Shown here: in pieces, positions 27,504 through 36,351 of the stretch | Layout of the letters: every line of letters begins with the position of its first letter | How positions within the stretch are numbered: position 1 is the first letter of the stretch | NCBI GenBank assembly: GCA_963708245.1 | Contig: OY970201.1 | Coordinates: 930,001 to 994,000 of the forward strand | Origin: CAVYXK01 sp963708245 | GTDB taxonomy: Bacteria > Pseudomonadota > Alphaproteobacteria > Acetobacterales > Acetobacteraceae | Length of the DNA: 64,000 nucleotides | Direction of reading: 5' to 3' | The notes under the pieces: generated by a model | Told to the model about the DNA's origin: nothing | Databases searched by the model: none | The model's input: only the letters and a program-made list of their open reading frames with translations | Program-made: the position numbers and the translations under genes

Positions 27504-27845
27504 TTACCAACCGTACCAGTAGTAGGGCCATCCCCAATAATAGTAGGGCCATCCCCACCAGCCCCAGCCATAGCGGCCATAGCCGTAGCCATAGCGGCCA
27601 TAGCCGTAGCCGCGTCCATAGCCGTAGCCGTAGCCACGGCCGTAGCCGTACCCACGGCCATAGCCCTAGCCGCGTCCATAGCCATAACCGCCTCCGTAGC
27701 CATAGCCGCGCCCATAGCCGTAACCGCCATAGCCGTGGCCGTAGCCTCCGTACCCGCCGCCACCCCCGCGCGCGAGCGCCGGGCTGGTGAACACCAGAAC
27801 CACGAGCAAGCCCATCACAGGGCGCAAACGTGCAAGTTTTCTCAT
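27504..27845 (-). pseudogene. Secreted Gly/Tyr-repeat protein interrupted by an amber stop
   Basis: From an ATG (MRKLARLRPVMGLLVVLV, signal peptide ending ALA) the frame enters a Gly/Tyr/Arg repeat (GYGYGRGYGYG) and stops at TAG (27668-27666), codon 60. The same frame continues without error for 53 more codons of GYGR repeat into a Trp/Tyr-rich tail (WGWWGWPYYYWGWPYYWYGW is the end) and a TAA. At the amber position the repeat expects TAT or TAC, so a single base change explains it. The intact form would be a 113-residue cell-surface or matrix-like protein. A sequencing error is possible in such repetitive DNA. Confidence 0.72.
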
Positions 27846-28197
27846 CGACGGCCCCCTCCCTAGCCGACGCTTTTTCGCAAATGTTCCATTTGGGGTCGCG
27901 GCAGCGCCGAGTCCATTGCTGCCGTGGCTACTCTTTGCGTTAGTCGTGCCGGCCCGGTCTTGCGGGGGCGGGAGGACTCGAAACTCCGCATGGGGTGTCC
28001 GGGCGCTGGCGCCCGGTTCGGCATATCGGTGCCCGTTAGAGAAGTCAGAATTTTCGCCCCAGCAGAAACGTCACTCTCGGCGAGCGGGCCGGCCTCCCCG
28101 AGTCAATCACCAGTTTCTTGGTTCGGCCGAAGCAGCGCCGTCTCTTCGTCCCCGCCACCCACCGGGCTAGCGCCGCACAGACAGGTTGCGTTCCCCT
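27846..28197. other. Intergenic stretch with one GC-rich hairpin
   Basis: No gene is supportable. CCGGGCGC (27999-28006) and GCGCCCGG (28009-28016) form a tight inverted repeat about 180 bases after the 357-aa gene's stop on the minus strand. It could end that transcript but lacks a T-run. Confidence 0.35.
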
Positions 28198-29271
28198 CTA
28201 TGCCAGCCGCATCGCGATGGTCGCGACCGTGTCGGCGGTAGAAGCGATCCCGGCCAGCGTCACCAGAACTTCTGTTGCCCCCGCCGTCTTACCGAGCTTG
28301 CCGCCTTCCATCGCTTTATAGGTATCGCAGCGTGCCTGGTAGACGTCATAGAAAAGATCGCTCGATTTGTTCGCCGCGCCTAGGCTCGAGATCTGGTCCA
28401 GCAGTTTTGTCACGGCTGGGCCGAGTTGCTTCAATGTCTTGCCCAATTCCTCGCTCGTCTTTGTCGGCGCCTTCTCGATGCTGGCCATCAGCTTCTTGGC
28501 CTGGCCCCACAGCGCATCGGCCATTCGATCCCTCTTGGCGTTCTTGGCACTGTATTCGGAGAGCAATTTCTCCAAGCCGCCGATGCTCTTGACCAACGGC
28601 GCGCCCAATGCGGCCGCAAGCTCCTTGCCGACCTTTCCCGCGGTCAACCTGTCGTCGGTCCAGCGCTTGGCCAGCGTCGCGTCGGTGCCGATAATATCGT
28701 TCTCGGTCTTGGGGATATCGCGACAGAACCTATACATATCGCTTGCCATTCCGGCGACGGTCTTGGCGGCGCCGACAATGGTGATGGCCAGCACGCCGAG
28801 CGACATCACCGCCGAAACCACCGACGCGGCAACCGCGATCGTGCCGAGCGTCATCTTCAACCCGAACACCACCTTGAACTTCGTAAGGTCCTTGTTCTTC
28901 TTGGCCTGACGATCCCATTCCGCCTCGGCCGCGGCACCGGCGGCATCGCTCCGCGCCTGCGCGATCTTCTTGCACATGGCATTCAGCGTCTCCGCCCGCT
29001 GCTCGGCCTCGCGCTTGTCGGTAGGCGGGTTCTTCGTATAACTCTGGTCGAGTTCAAGGATCGCATCGCGTACGTCGTCCCGCGCCCTCTTCAGGACATC
29101 AAACGCAGCGGCCGCGATCTTCTGCAGGATCAGCTTGTCGTCCTTGATGGCCTTCTGGAGTTCCGCGGGAGGGTTCTTTAGCGCGACATCGACCTGCATC
29201 GGCGGTACGACCAGGTTCTTCGGCTTCAGCCCCTCCGCCAAATCGACTATGGTAATGACAATGTCGGGCAC
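28198..29271 (-). CDS. Unrecognised 357-aa helical protein with central hydrophobic hairpin
   Basis: I do not recognise the family. An N-terminal mixed segment (1-35) is followed by long charged helices (about 36-130, rich in Ala/Lys/Glu/Asp). A 40-residue hydrophobic, Gly-broken stretch (about 134-175: GTIAVAASVVSAVMSLGVLA plus flanks) comes next, then more amphipathic helices (about 195-330) and a short hydrophobic C-terminus. No signal peptide is visible. This layout of long helices flanking one membrane-capable hairpin recalls alpha-pore-forming toxins of the ClyA/Hbl/YaxAB group, but that is inference from architecture only. It lies 31 bases after a 56-aa gene and downstream of a STAND-ATPase regulator on the same strand. 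Confidence 0.75.
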   Translation of the reverse strand: MPDIVITIVDLAEGLKPKNLVVPPMQVDVALKNPPAELQKAIKDDKLILQKIAAAAFDVLKRARDDVRDAILELDQSYTKNPPTDKREAEQRAETLNAMCKKIAQARSDAAGAAAEAEWDRQAKKNKDLTKFKVVFGLKMTLGTIAVAASVVSAVMSLGVLAITIVGAAKTVAGMASDMYRFCRDIPKTENDIIGTDATLAKRWTDDRLTAGKVGKELAAALGAPLVKSIGGLEKLLSEYSAKNAKRDRMADALWGQAKKLMASIEKAPTKTSEELGKTLKQLGPAVTKLLDQISSLGAANKSSDLFYDVYQARCDTYKAMEGGKLGKTAGATEVLVTLAGIASTADTVATIAMRLA

Positions 29272-29302
29272 GCCGGTCCTCCTTTTGTGCGCACGACCGC
29301 CA

Positions 29303-29473
29303 CTACACGCGGCGCGAGTCGGCTGGGTCGTGGAAACGACAGTGCTGGGCGAGCTCTCGAAAGTCGGTGACGACCGAGGCGATAATCGGCCCGGTGTCCC
29401 AGAGGTCCGCCGGCAGCCGGCGCCAGAGCTTGAGCTTTACCAGGACTTCGACCGCTTGGGCGAGGTCGGGCAT
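29303..29473 (-). CDS. 56-aa protein, first gene of a two-gene unit
   Basis: A short frame starting MPDLAQAVEVLVKLKLWRRL with AGGA about 8 bases before the ATG. It ends 31 bases before the ATG of the 357-aa protein, which also begins MPD. The composition (hydrophobic/basic first half, then DLWDTGPIIASVVTDFREL) looks coding and predicted mostly helical. No family is recognised. It could be an immunity or partner peptide for the larger protein, but there is no direct evidence. It was found by reading the gap and is below common gene-calling length cutoffs. Confidence 0.5.
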   Translation of the reverse strand: MPDLAQAVEVLVKLKLWRRLPADLWDTGPIIASVVTDFRELAQHCRFHDPADSRRV

Positions 29474-29630
29474 CGGGTGATCCTGTTGCGATGTTGACGA
29501 AGGGTAGCCACCGACCGATCGAGCAGCCGTCGCCGGGCAGTTATCGAAACTGCCGCCGCTGACCTGACGCTAGGTATGACTCCAGTCACACCGCTCTGTG
29601 CACGGCAGAGAAATTCAGCCTGCGCTTATA

Positions 29631-32492
29631 TTAGACCAATTCATCCAGGAGCAGTCGTGCCGCCTTCAGGTCCTTCGTCTCAAACCCTTCGGAGAAGCGC
29701 TCATAGACTGAAGCCAGAAGCCGGTGCGCCTCGCGACGCCTCCCACGGTGTTGCCACAGTCGAGCAAGGCTGGTGGCAGCCCGCAGCTCCCAGGTCAGGG
29801 CTTTCTGCTGCTTCGCCAGATCCAGCGAATGACGAAAGCTTTCCTCCGCTGCACGCGGCTCAGTTTCATTCAGCACTAGGAGAACTTCCCCCTTGATTCG
29901 CAGTGCCTCGGGTCGCCACCAAAATCCGTGATTGCTCTCCGTGCGTGCGAGTACCTCCTCGATTGCAGCGAGACCTCCCGTAAAATTACCCGAGATCGTC
30001 AAAATGGCTGCTAAGATGCCAAGGAAGGCAGTGTAGATGTTCTCGTACTGAGAGTTTCGCAACCCCTCGAGGCAGGCGCGGAGCAGGGCCTCTCCCGCAA
30101 TCGGATCGCCGCGTTCGGCGGAGAGTTGCCCTTCGTATCCCAAGGCAAAATAGAGGTAGCTGCTGAAGCCGTGCGTCTTAGCAATGTCTTTTAGTAGCGC
30201 TATCGACTGTTCGGCCGTATCGAGATCCCCTAGTCTAAGCGGAATACGGCATCCACACCATGCCAGCGCCTGACAGAGCGAGGCCGGGTGGCCAGCTTGC
30301 TTTGCGTCCGCCAGAATGTCTCGGGTCATTTGAGCCGATTGGTCCAGCAGACCTTGCAGCCAGAAGATCTGTGCCTCGATGCAGCGGGCCAATATAGAGT
30401 AGTCCATGCCGGAACGTACGATCTGCGCGCGGCGATCATTGGCCGTGATGCGACGATAGGCCCTGTGGAGGTGGGGCAAAGCCGTTGCGTATTCGCCGGT
30501 AAAAAAGAGTGTGAGCCCTATAACACAATGCACTTTGGAAACCGCCGCGGCATCGGATATGCCTTTGGCAATAGCTTCGGCCCTTCGTGCGAGAGAAAGG
30601 GCGTCTTCAAAACCTTCCAGACGGATACTGAAGAGTGCCAGAGCACTGAGTGTTCGCAGCTGGTAATCGAGGTCCTGGTAGCTTTCAGCCAGCTCGCTGG
30701 CCCTTATTAGGGCCGCACGCGCCGTGCTGGTACTGCCGCCGGTGTACATGAGCGAGAGACCGAACGCCGTCTGCACGCCCATCTCCTGGCGCGTGCCCGT
30801 CGCGGCAGCGTCATCGAGCATGGCAATAGCGGCCTCCATCCAGCTGGAGCATTCGCCCAATCGGGACATCTCGATCCATAAGGACGCTGAAGCAGCCGCG
30901 ACCCCGACGGCAATCGCAGCGTTTCCCTGAGGTGAAAAGGCCCAAACAAGGGCTGCGCGAACATTGTCGATTTCGGGGCCATATTTAGTAAGCCAATCAG
31001 TTGCGGCCACATCGCCTGCTGGCGGGCTGCCGGTTGCAAGCAGGTCTCGATAATATTCTGCATGACGTTGCGATAGCGTGTCACTCTCCCCGGCCGCTAC
31101 AAGTTTTTCGCGAGCATAGGCCCGTGTAATTTCGAGCAGCCGATAGCGCGGCTCGTAGCCGCCTACATCGGCGACGACCAACGATTTCGCGACCAACGCC
31201 TGTAGCAGATCGGCCACCTGGTCTTCCGGAGCATCAGCGACCACAGTGCTCGCGGCGTCCAGCGTGAAGCTTCCGGCGAAGATTGCGAGCCGACGCAAGA
31301 TCTTTTGCTCAACGTCGCTGAGCAGGCCATAGCTCCAATCGAGTGTCGCACGCATCGTCTGGTGGCGGGGAGGGTCACCGCGACGGCCGCGCGTGAGAGG
31401 ACGCAGGTGATCCTCGAGAAGCGACGCCAGCCCACGAACGCCGAGCGCAGTAACGCGGGCCGCAGCCAGTTCGATCGCGAGGGGGATGCCGTCCAGCCTT
31501 CGACAAATGTCAACGATGACGGACGCATCGGCATCACGGAATTCGAAGTCGCTGCTGCTCTCTGTGGCGCGCTCGACAAGCAGCTCTACCGCAGGGAAAG
31601 CCAACGCTTCAGCCGCGGTCAGCGGAGCTTTGGTGGAAGCAACCGCCAGTGGGGACAACCGATGCAGATACTCGCCCTGAACCAGCAATGGCTCGCGGCT
31701 CGTGGCGAGAATGGAAATGCCCGATGCACTGCGCAAAATGCCAACCGATAGCTGGGCCGCGCCTTCTACGACGTGTTCGCAGTTGTCAAGGACGATCAGC
31801 ATGCACCTGTCCCGAAGATTATTGAGCAAAACAGGGACCGGGTCTGCCGAGCGAATCTCGAGGCCAAGCACGGCGGCAAGGACGTTCGGCACAAGACGGT
31901 CATCGCCAATCGGCGTCAGATCGACAAACCAAACACCATGCTCATAGTCGCCGATCAATGCGTCTGCGACAGCAAGCGCGACGGAGGTTTTACCGATTCC
32001 GCCGGGTCCGACGATGGTTACGAGGCGTTGGTGAAGCAACTGCTGGGCAATTTTGCTGACCTGATCGGCCCGGCCGATCAGACGGCCAAGCCTGGCCGGC
32101 AAGTTGCTCCCGTGCTTTGCGGGGCTTACGTCCCCGGCCTTTGGTTCGACAGTTTCGAAGGTCACCGGGCAGACGAAGCAATAGCCTCGGCCCGGCATCG
32201 TGGCCAGATAGCGTTTGCCCGATTTTCCGTCCCCCAGGGCCCGACGGAGTGCTGCGATCTGAACCTTAAGATTGCCCTCCTCGACGATCGTGCCCGGCCA
32301 GACCCGGGCCATCAGCTCGTCCTTGCTCACCAGTTCACCGGGGCGATCGATCAGGGCAATCAGGACATCCAGGGCACGACTGCCGAGGCCGACAACCCGG
32401 TCGCCCTCGAGCAAAAGCCGCTGACCTGCAACCAAGCGGAAGGGACCGAACAACACGGCCCGCTCGCGTACGGCGGCCTCCCTCTCGGCCAC
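29631..32492 (-). CDS. Winged-helix / STAND (NB-ARC-like) ATPase / TPR protein
   Basis: The 953-aa chain has three parts. Residues about 12-110 form an OmpR/PhoB-type winged helix (GSRALDVLIALIDRPGELVS and KRYLATMPGRGYCF). Residues about 135-470 form a STAND ATPase with Walker A VGPGGIGKTS (161-170), Walker B LIVLDNCEHV (232-241), ILATSREPL sensor and the GIPLAIELAAAR GxP block. The remainder is a helical TPR-like array. This architecture is usually a signal-responsive transcription regulator in which ligand binding to the repeats relieves autoinhibition. No receiver domain is present. The region has lower GC than its neighbours. It points toward the 56-aa/357-aa unit 160 bases downstream, its possible target. 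Confidence 0.88.
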   Translation of the reverse strand: MAEREAAVRERAVLFGPFRLVAGQRLLLEGDRVVGLGSRALDVLIALIDRPGELVSKDELMARVWPGTIVEEGNLKVQIAALRRALGDGKSGKRYLATMPGRGYCFVCPVTFETVEPKAGDVSPAKHGSNLPARLGRLIGRADQVSKIAQQLLHQRLVTIVGPGGIGKTSVALAVADALIGDYEHGVWFVDLTPIGDDRLVPNVLAAVLGLEIRSADPVPVLLNNLRDRCMLIVLDNCEHVVEGAAQLSVGILRSASGISILATSREPLLVQGEYLHRLSPLAVASTKAPLTAAEALAFPAVELLVERATESSSDFEFRDADASVIVDICRRLDGIPLAIELAAARVTALGVRGLASLLEDHLRPLTRGRRGDPPRHQTMRATLDWSYGLLSDVEQKILRRLAIFAGSFTLDAASTVVADAPEDQVADLLQALVAKSLVVADVGGYEPRYRLLEITRAYAREKLVAAGESDTLSQRHAEYYRDLLATGSPPAGDVAATDWLTKYGPEIDNVRAALVWAFSPQGNAAIAVGVAAASASLWIEMSRLGECSSWMEAAIAMLDDAAATGTRQEMGVQTAFGLSLMYTGGSTSTARAALIRASELAESYQDLDYQLRTLSALALFSIRLEGFEDALSLARRAEAIAKGISDAAAVSKVHCVIGLTLFFTGEYATALPHLHRAYRRITANDRRAQIVRSGMDYSILARCIEAQIFWLQGLLDQSAQMTRDILADAKQAGHPASLCQALAWCGCRIPLRLGDLDTAEQSIALLKDIAKTHGFSSYLYFALGYEGQLSAERGDPIAGEALLRACLEGLRNSQYENIYTAFLGILAAILTISGNFTGGLAAIEEVLARTESNHGFWWRPEALRIKGEVLLVLNETEPRAAEESFRHSLDLAKQQKALTWELRAATSLARLWQHRGRRREAHRLLASVYERFSEGFETKDLKAARLLLDELV

Positions 32493-32733
32493 TTAACGGT
32501 CCTTAATAGATTTTTACCGAATTTAACCCTACGACCTTTTCCACCCCGGTCAAATCGCAACCAAGCGTTGTGCGGTCGGACGCCCGGCTCGGCGGCGCTG
32601 CTTGAGGCGGGGTCATCCGCGCCTAGGATCGCTGCGCGGCTGCATTCAACCCCGTCCTGCAAGTCGATCGCCGCAGCCAGGCGTGCCGCGACCAACCGCG
32701 CGCGGTCGGCGGGACAGGTGGACTGCGTCGCCC

Positions 32734-33798
32734 TTAGTCCAGCAACCAAGGCGCCGCGCTCGCCTGCGCGATCTGGCGCACCTGCGCAAGCAGTCCGGGC
32801 AGGACCGGGATTCCGTCCCGCATCCGCGCAGCCGCAAAATTCCGCTGCGGATCGCCGGCGACCATGACCGGCTGCGCCGGGTCGATCGGCGTGGTCGCTC
32901 GCAGATCGCCGCAGAATCGCGCCACGTCGGCCTGGAACTCCGCCGGATCGCGGAACGTCCCCGGATCGATCGCCAGAAAAAAGTGCCCGATATCCCGCCC
33001 CTGCGGTTTCTTCGTGTGCATCGGGTCGGTGATCAGCGTCGCCCCCGACAGGCACGACGCGAGAATATTCACCATCGCCGCCAACCCGTACCCCTTGTAG
33101 CTGCCTCCCTCTGGCGATCCGCCCAGCGACGTCATGAACCCGCCCTTCTCGCGCGCCTCGGCCGGGTCCGTGCTGGGCAGCCCGTCCTTGGTCAGCACCC
33201 AACCGGTCGGCGCGGGCAACCCCTCGTTCTGCTTGTTTCGCAGCTTGCCGGCCGCCACTGTTGTCGTCGCCATATCCAGCAGGAACGGTTTGCCGTCGGC
33301 GCTCGGCGCGGCGAACGACCATGGATCGGTGCCAAGCCGCGCCTGCTTGCCGAAAGTCGGCGCTACCTGGATGCCGCCCGCCGAGGTGCAGCCCATCCCG
33401 ACCAGCCCCGCTTCGGCCGCCATCAGCGTATAGAATCCGGTGGCGCCGAAATGCGCTGAGTTGCGCACCGCCACCGCCGCCAGGCCGGCTGCTTTCGCCT
33501 TGTCGATCGCTGTCTGCATCGCGAAGCGCGCCGGCACGTGGCCGAGGCCGCCGCCGCCATCGACCAGTGCCGAGACCGCGGTCTCGCGAATGATAGTCGG
33601 CTTGGCATCCAGCTTGATACGTCCATCACGCCGTTGCCGGTCATACCCGGGCAGCAGCGAGATACCGTGGCTGTCGACGCCATGCAGATCGGCCCAGGCC
33701 ATGACCTCCGACGTCGGCTCCGCGTTCCGCTCCGGCATTCCCCAACCGAGCAGGATGGCTTTGATCTGGGCACGATGCGTGTCGTACGGCGCTGGCAT
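32734..33798 (-). CDS. Ldh2-family malate/L-lactate/ureidoglycolate-type dehydrogenase
   Basis: This NAD(P)-dependent dehydrogenase of the non-Rossmann Ldh2/MDH2 fold has 354 aa. Hallmarks are WADLHGVDSHGISLLPGY near the N-terminus, VRNSAHFGATGFYTLMAAEAG, the LLDMATTTVAAGKLR block and GGSYKGYGLAAMVNIL. The start is fixed by AGGAGGAAACGC just before the ATG. Substrates in the family include malate, lactate, sulfolactate, delta1-piperideine-2-carboxylate and ureidoglycolate. No neighbour settles it. It is divergent from the nitroreductase gene with about 90 bases between. Confidence 0.9.
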   Translation of the reverse strand: MPAPYDTHRAQIKAILLGWGMPERNAEPTSEVMAWADLHGVDSHGISLLPGYDRQRRDGRIKLDAKPTIIRETAVSALVDGGGGLGHVPARFAMQTAIDKAKAAGLAAVAVRNSAHFGATGFYTLMAAEAGLVGMGCTSAGGIQVAPTFGKQARLGTDPWSFAAPSADGKPFLLDMATTTVAAGKLRNKQNEGLPAPTGWVLTKDGLPSTDPAEAREKGGFMTSLGGSPEGGSYKGYGLAAMVNILASCLSGATLITDPMHTKKPQGRDIGHFFLAIDPGTFRDPAEFQADVARFCGDLRATTPIDPAQPVMVAGDPQRNFAAARMRDGIPVLPGLLAQVRQIAQASAAPWLLD

Positions 33799-33891
33799 GC
33801 GTTTCCTCCTGGATGGTCGCTCGCCGAAGCCTTGCGCCCAGAGCGGCTTCCGGCAAGGTTTGCGGCAGAATGGGAGGAGAGGAGCGTGCGC

Positions 33892-34722
33892 ATGGCCGAG
33901 ATTGACAGCACTGCGTTCCTGCGCGCGCGCTTCGGGCTCGATCTGCCGGGCGAAGCGGTGCCGGATGCAGTCGCCGCGCTGCTCGATCGCCGCGTGACCC
34001 GACGCTACCGCGCCGAGCCGGTGCCGGACGCACTGCTCGATACGCTGCTCGCCGCGGCACAGTCGGCGCCGAGCAAGTCGGACCTGCAGCAATACTCGGT
34101 GGTGGCGCTGCGCGACGCGGCGAAGATCAAGCGCATCGCCGACTGGATCGGCACGATGGACTGGATCGCCACAGCGCCGGTGTTGCTGGTCTGGTGCGGC
34201 GACATGCGGCGCGGCCAACGTCTGTGCGAACTGCACGGCATGCCGCACGCCAACAACAACCTCGACACGTTCCTGAACACCGCGGTTGATTGCACGCTGG
34301 CGCTGGCGGCGTTCATGGCGGCGGCGGATGCAGCCGGGCTCGGCACCTGCCCGATCAGCTATGTGCGCAACCACATCGAGAAGGTCACACCGCTGCTTGG
34401 CCTGCCGGCCGGCGTCTATCCGCTGGCTGGTCTGACGCTTGGCTGGCCGGAGTTCCGCCGGCCGGTCTCGATGCGACTGCCGCCGTCTGTCGTCGTTCAT
34501 CGCGAGCGTTACGACAACTCGGGGCTGACTGACGAGCTCGGCGCCTATGACGCTCACCGGCGAGCGCGCGAGCCGCTGGCGGCAGCGAGTTTGAAGAACA
34601 ACGACGTGTACGGCCCGAAGGAAGGGGTCGGCTGGAGCGAGAATGCCGCGCGTCAGCTCTCGGTCCCCGAGCGCTTCGGCTTTGCCGCCTATCTGCGCAC
34701 GCGCGGATTCGACCTTGCGTGA
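33892..34722 (+). CDS. Nitroreductase-family FMN enzyme
   Basis: A 276-aa protein of the NfsA/FRP-like branch of flavin reductases. The FMN phosphate site is RRVTRRYRAEPVPD, followed by AAQSAPSKSDLQQYS. The mid-domain SYVRNHIEKVTPLLGLPAGVYPLAGLTLGWP and the C-terminal Lys/Tyr-containing extension are typical of NADPH-dependent FMN oxidoreductases. Start at the ATG after GGGAGGAGAGGAG. It is followed immediately by the Nudix gene. Confidence 0.85.
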   Translation: MAEIDSTAFLRARFGLDLPGEAVPDAVAALLDRRVTRRYRAEPVPDALLDTLLAAAQSAPSKSDLQQYSVVALRDAAKIKRIADWIGTMDWIATAPVLLVWCGDMRRGQRLCELHGMPHANNNLDTFLNTAVDCTLALAAFMAAADAAGLGTCPISYVRNHIEKVTPLLGLPAGVYPLAGLTLGWPEFRRPVSMRLPPSVVVHRERYDNSGLTDELGAYDAHRRAREPLAAASLKNNDVYGPKEGVGWSENAARQLSVPERFGFAAYLRTRGFDLA

Positions 34723-35347
34723 CGAAGCTTCGGTCGCTGCGCCACCGCCGCCGCGCACGGTCCGCGCCCGCCATGCGGCCAGCCTGGTGCTGCTGCGCGA
34801 CGGACCGAATGGCCCGGAAATGCTGATGGGCCTGCGCGGTGCGCGCCATCGTTTCATGCCCAACCGGCTGGTGTTCCCCGGCGGCGCGGTGGACCGCGCC
34901 GACCTGCGCGCTCCCACCGCCACGCCGCTCGCCTCGCACACTCGCGCGCGGCTGGAGAAGGCGGCCAATCCGCTGCTCGCCCATGGGCTGGGCATCGCCG
35001 CGGCACGTGAACTGGAGGAGGAGACCGGGCTAAGTCTCGGTCAACCGCCGGCGCTGGACGGGCTCGAATACCTCTGTCGCCTGATTACGCCACCGGGCGG
35101 CCCGATCCGCTTCAATGCGCGTTTCCTTTTGGTCGATGCGGCACGGGCCGGCGGCACGATTGCCGGATCGGGCGAGCTGGAGGAACTGCAATTCTACCCG
35201 ATGGCCGAGGCGCTGCAGCTCGACCTGGCGCAGCCGACGCGCATGGTGATCGAGCGCACCGCGGCATGGCATGCAATGAGCCCGCAGGAACGGCTTGCGG
35301 AAACACGCATGCCCGTGTTCCGCCTGCGATCATGGCGATGGGAATAG
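34715..35347 (+). CDS. Nudix hydrolase with insertion in the Nudix box (NUDT19-like)
   Basis: The domain opens with RARHAASLVLLRDGPNGPEMLMGLRG and VFPGGAVDRAD. The catalytic helix AAARELEEETGLSL comes about 40 residues later, so the usual GX5E spacing is broken by an insertion, as in NUDT7/NUDT19-like CoA diphosphatases. The REXXEE glutamates that bind metal are intact. The start is uncertain: a TTG overlapping the nitroreductase stop is chosen, while an ATG 24 codons upstream would overlap 80 bases. Likely substrate class is a CoA or nucleoside diphosphate derivative, by family only. Confidence 0.75.
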   Translation: MRDEASVAAPPPPRTVRARHAASLVLLRDGPNGPEMLMGLRGARHRFMPNRLVFPGGAVDRADLRAPTATPLASHTRARLEKAANPLLAHGLGIAAARELEEETGLSLGQPPALDGLEYLCRLITPPGGPIRFNARFLLVDAARAGGTIAGSGELEELQFYPMAEALQLDLAQPTRMVIERTAAWHAMSPQERLAETRMPVFRLRSWRWE

Positions 35348-35558
35348 CGGAGGATCGGATCATGAATGCTGTTCCGAGGTTCTGTCACGCCTCGCGCCAA
35401 GTGGGCGCGGTTGGCAGTACGCGCGCCGCTGCGCACGAGCAGTGCTGCCCCATAATTCCTCCCTGTCACTACTCAGCGGCGGGCGCCGGCGCAATCCCTG
35501 GGATGGCGCATGAAGCCGACGACGTGCATCTCGTGGATCACGGTCGACGCAGTTCATT

Positions 35559-36100
35559 TCAATTCGATAATGCCGCGCGCCGGCCGACTTGCTCCTTTTG
35601 ATCGCCCCGCATCGCCGGGAGCGGGCGGGTCTCTGGCAGCCCTAGCCAGAGAAGCAGTACACCTATCACTCCCACCGTAGCGAGACCCAGCAGGGCCGCG
35701 GTAGCGCCGAGGGCCGAGAGTGTGAGTCCGCCGAAGAACGTGCTGAGCGACGCGCCGGCCGCGATTGCTGCCCCCAGCGTCCCGAGAGTCAGATTGAACC
35801 GGCCAGTTCCGGCCGTGAGGTCCGCCACGACCACGGTCATCATGACGCCGAACATGGCGCTGCTGAAGCCGTTCAGGATTTGGCAGATCACGAGCGCATA
35901 CCCAAGCGGAAGACCGGCGTAGAGGACGGCCTGCAGCGGAACCAATGCCCAGCCAAACAGCAGCATCGGCTGCCGCCCGGACTGCTGGGCGGTGCGCCCG
36001 ATCCAGGGCGAGATAGCCGCAACGATCGCTTGCGACAGCAGCATCGTTGCCGCAACGATCAGGGTGGCACGCTCCGGGTACTGCGGTGGTCCCGGTTGTT
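35559..36100 (-). pseudogene. C-terminal half of an MFS transporter
   Basis: Translation gives TM7-TM12 of a major-facilitator protein: IVAAISPWIGRTAQQSGRQP, GYALVICQILNGFSSAMFG, LTAGTGRFNLTLGTLGAA, and a C-terminal LPETRPLP. The N-terminal six helices are missing, and upstream codons toward the IS3 element are not MFS-like. The same MFS subfamily's first 60 residues occur as a separate fragment on the opposite strand near 45.9 kb. Between this gene and the Nudix gene (about 210 bases) I see nothing. Confidence 0.8.
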
Positions 36101-36351
36101 TGGACAGGTCCCGGGAAGAATAAGCTAAGGCTGGTTGCCGGTTGAAGGTTACACCTTTCCCGGAATCAAATTCAATCCTTGCTGTTGTTGGTGCGCTGTA
36201 GAGCTTATGGACAGCCGCCGACCTGTGGGCAAGGTGGGGGAAACGCAGAGCGTTTTCCCCGGCTTGTCCATGGGGGACCGCGCTCGCGCGGTCAGGCGGG
36301 CATCGGCGCAGCCGACTGTCCACAAATCCACAGCGTCGATGTGCCATCGCG

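Noticed and set aside
27540..27720. CRISPR-like short repeats
   Set aside because: The repetition is a codon-periodic coding repeat (GGC TAT/TAC) with no spacers.
27434..27763. Ala/Met/Thr-rich 109-codon frame
   Set aside because: It is an out-of-frame reading of the Gly/Tyr repeat gene. The true frame has a signal peptide and a sensible C-terminus.
32493..32733. Extension of the plus- or minus-strand frames through the gap before the Ldh2 gene
   Set aside because: No homology or start. It is more likely the promoter region of the STAND gene plus non-coding DNA.
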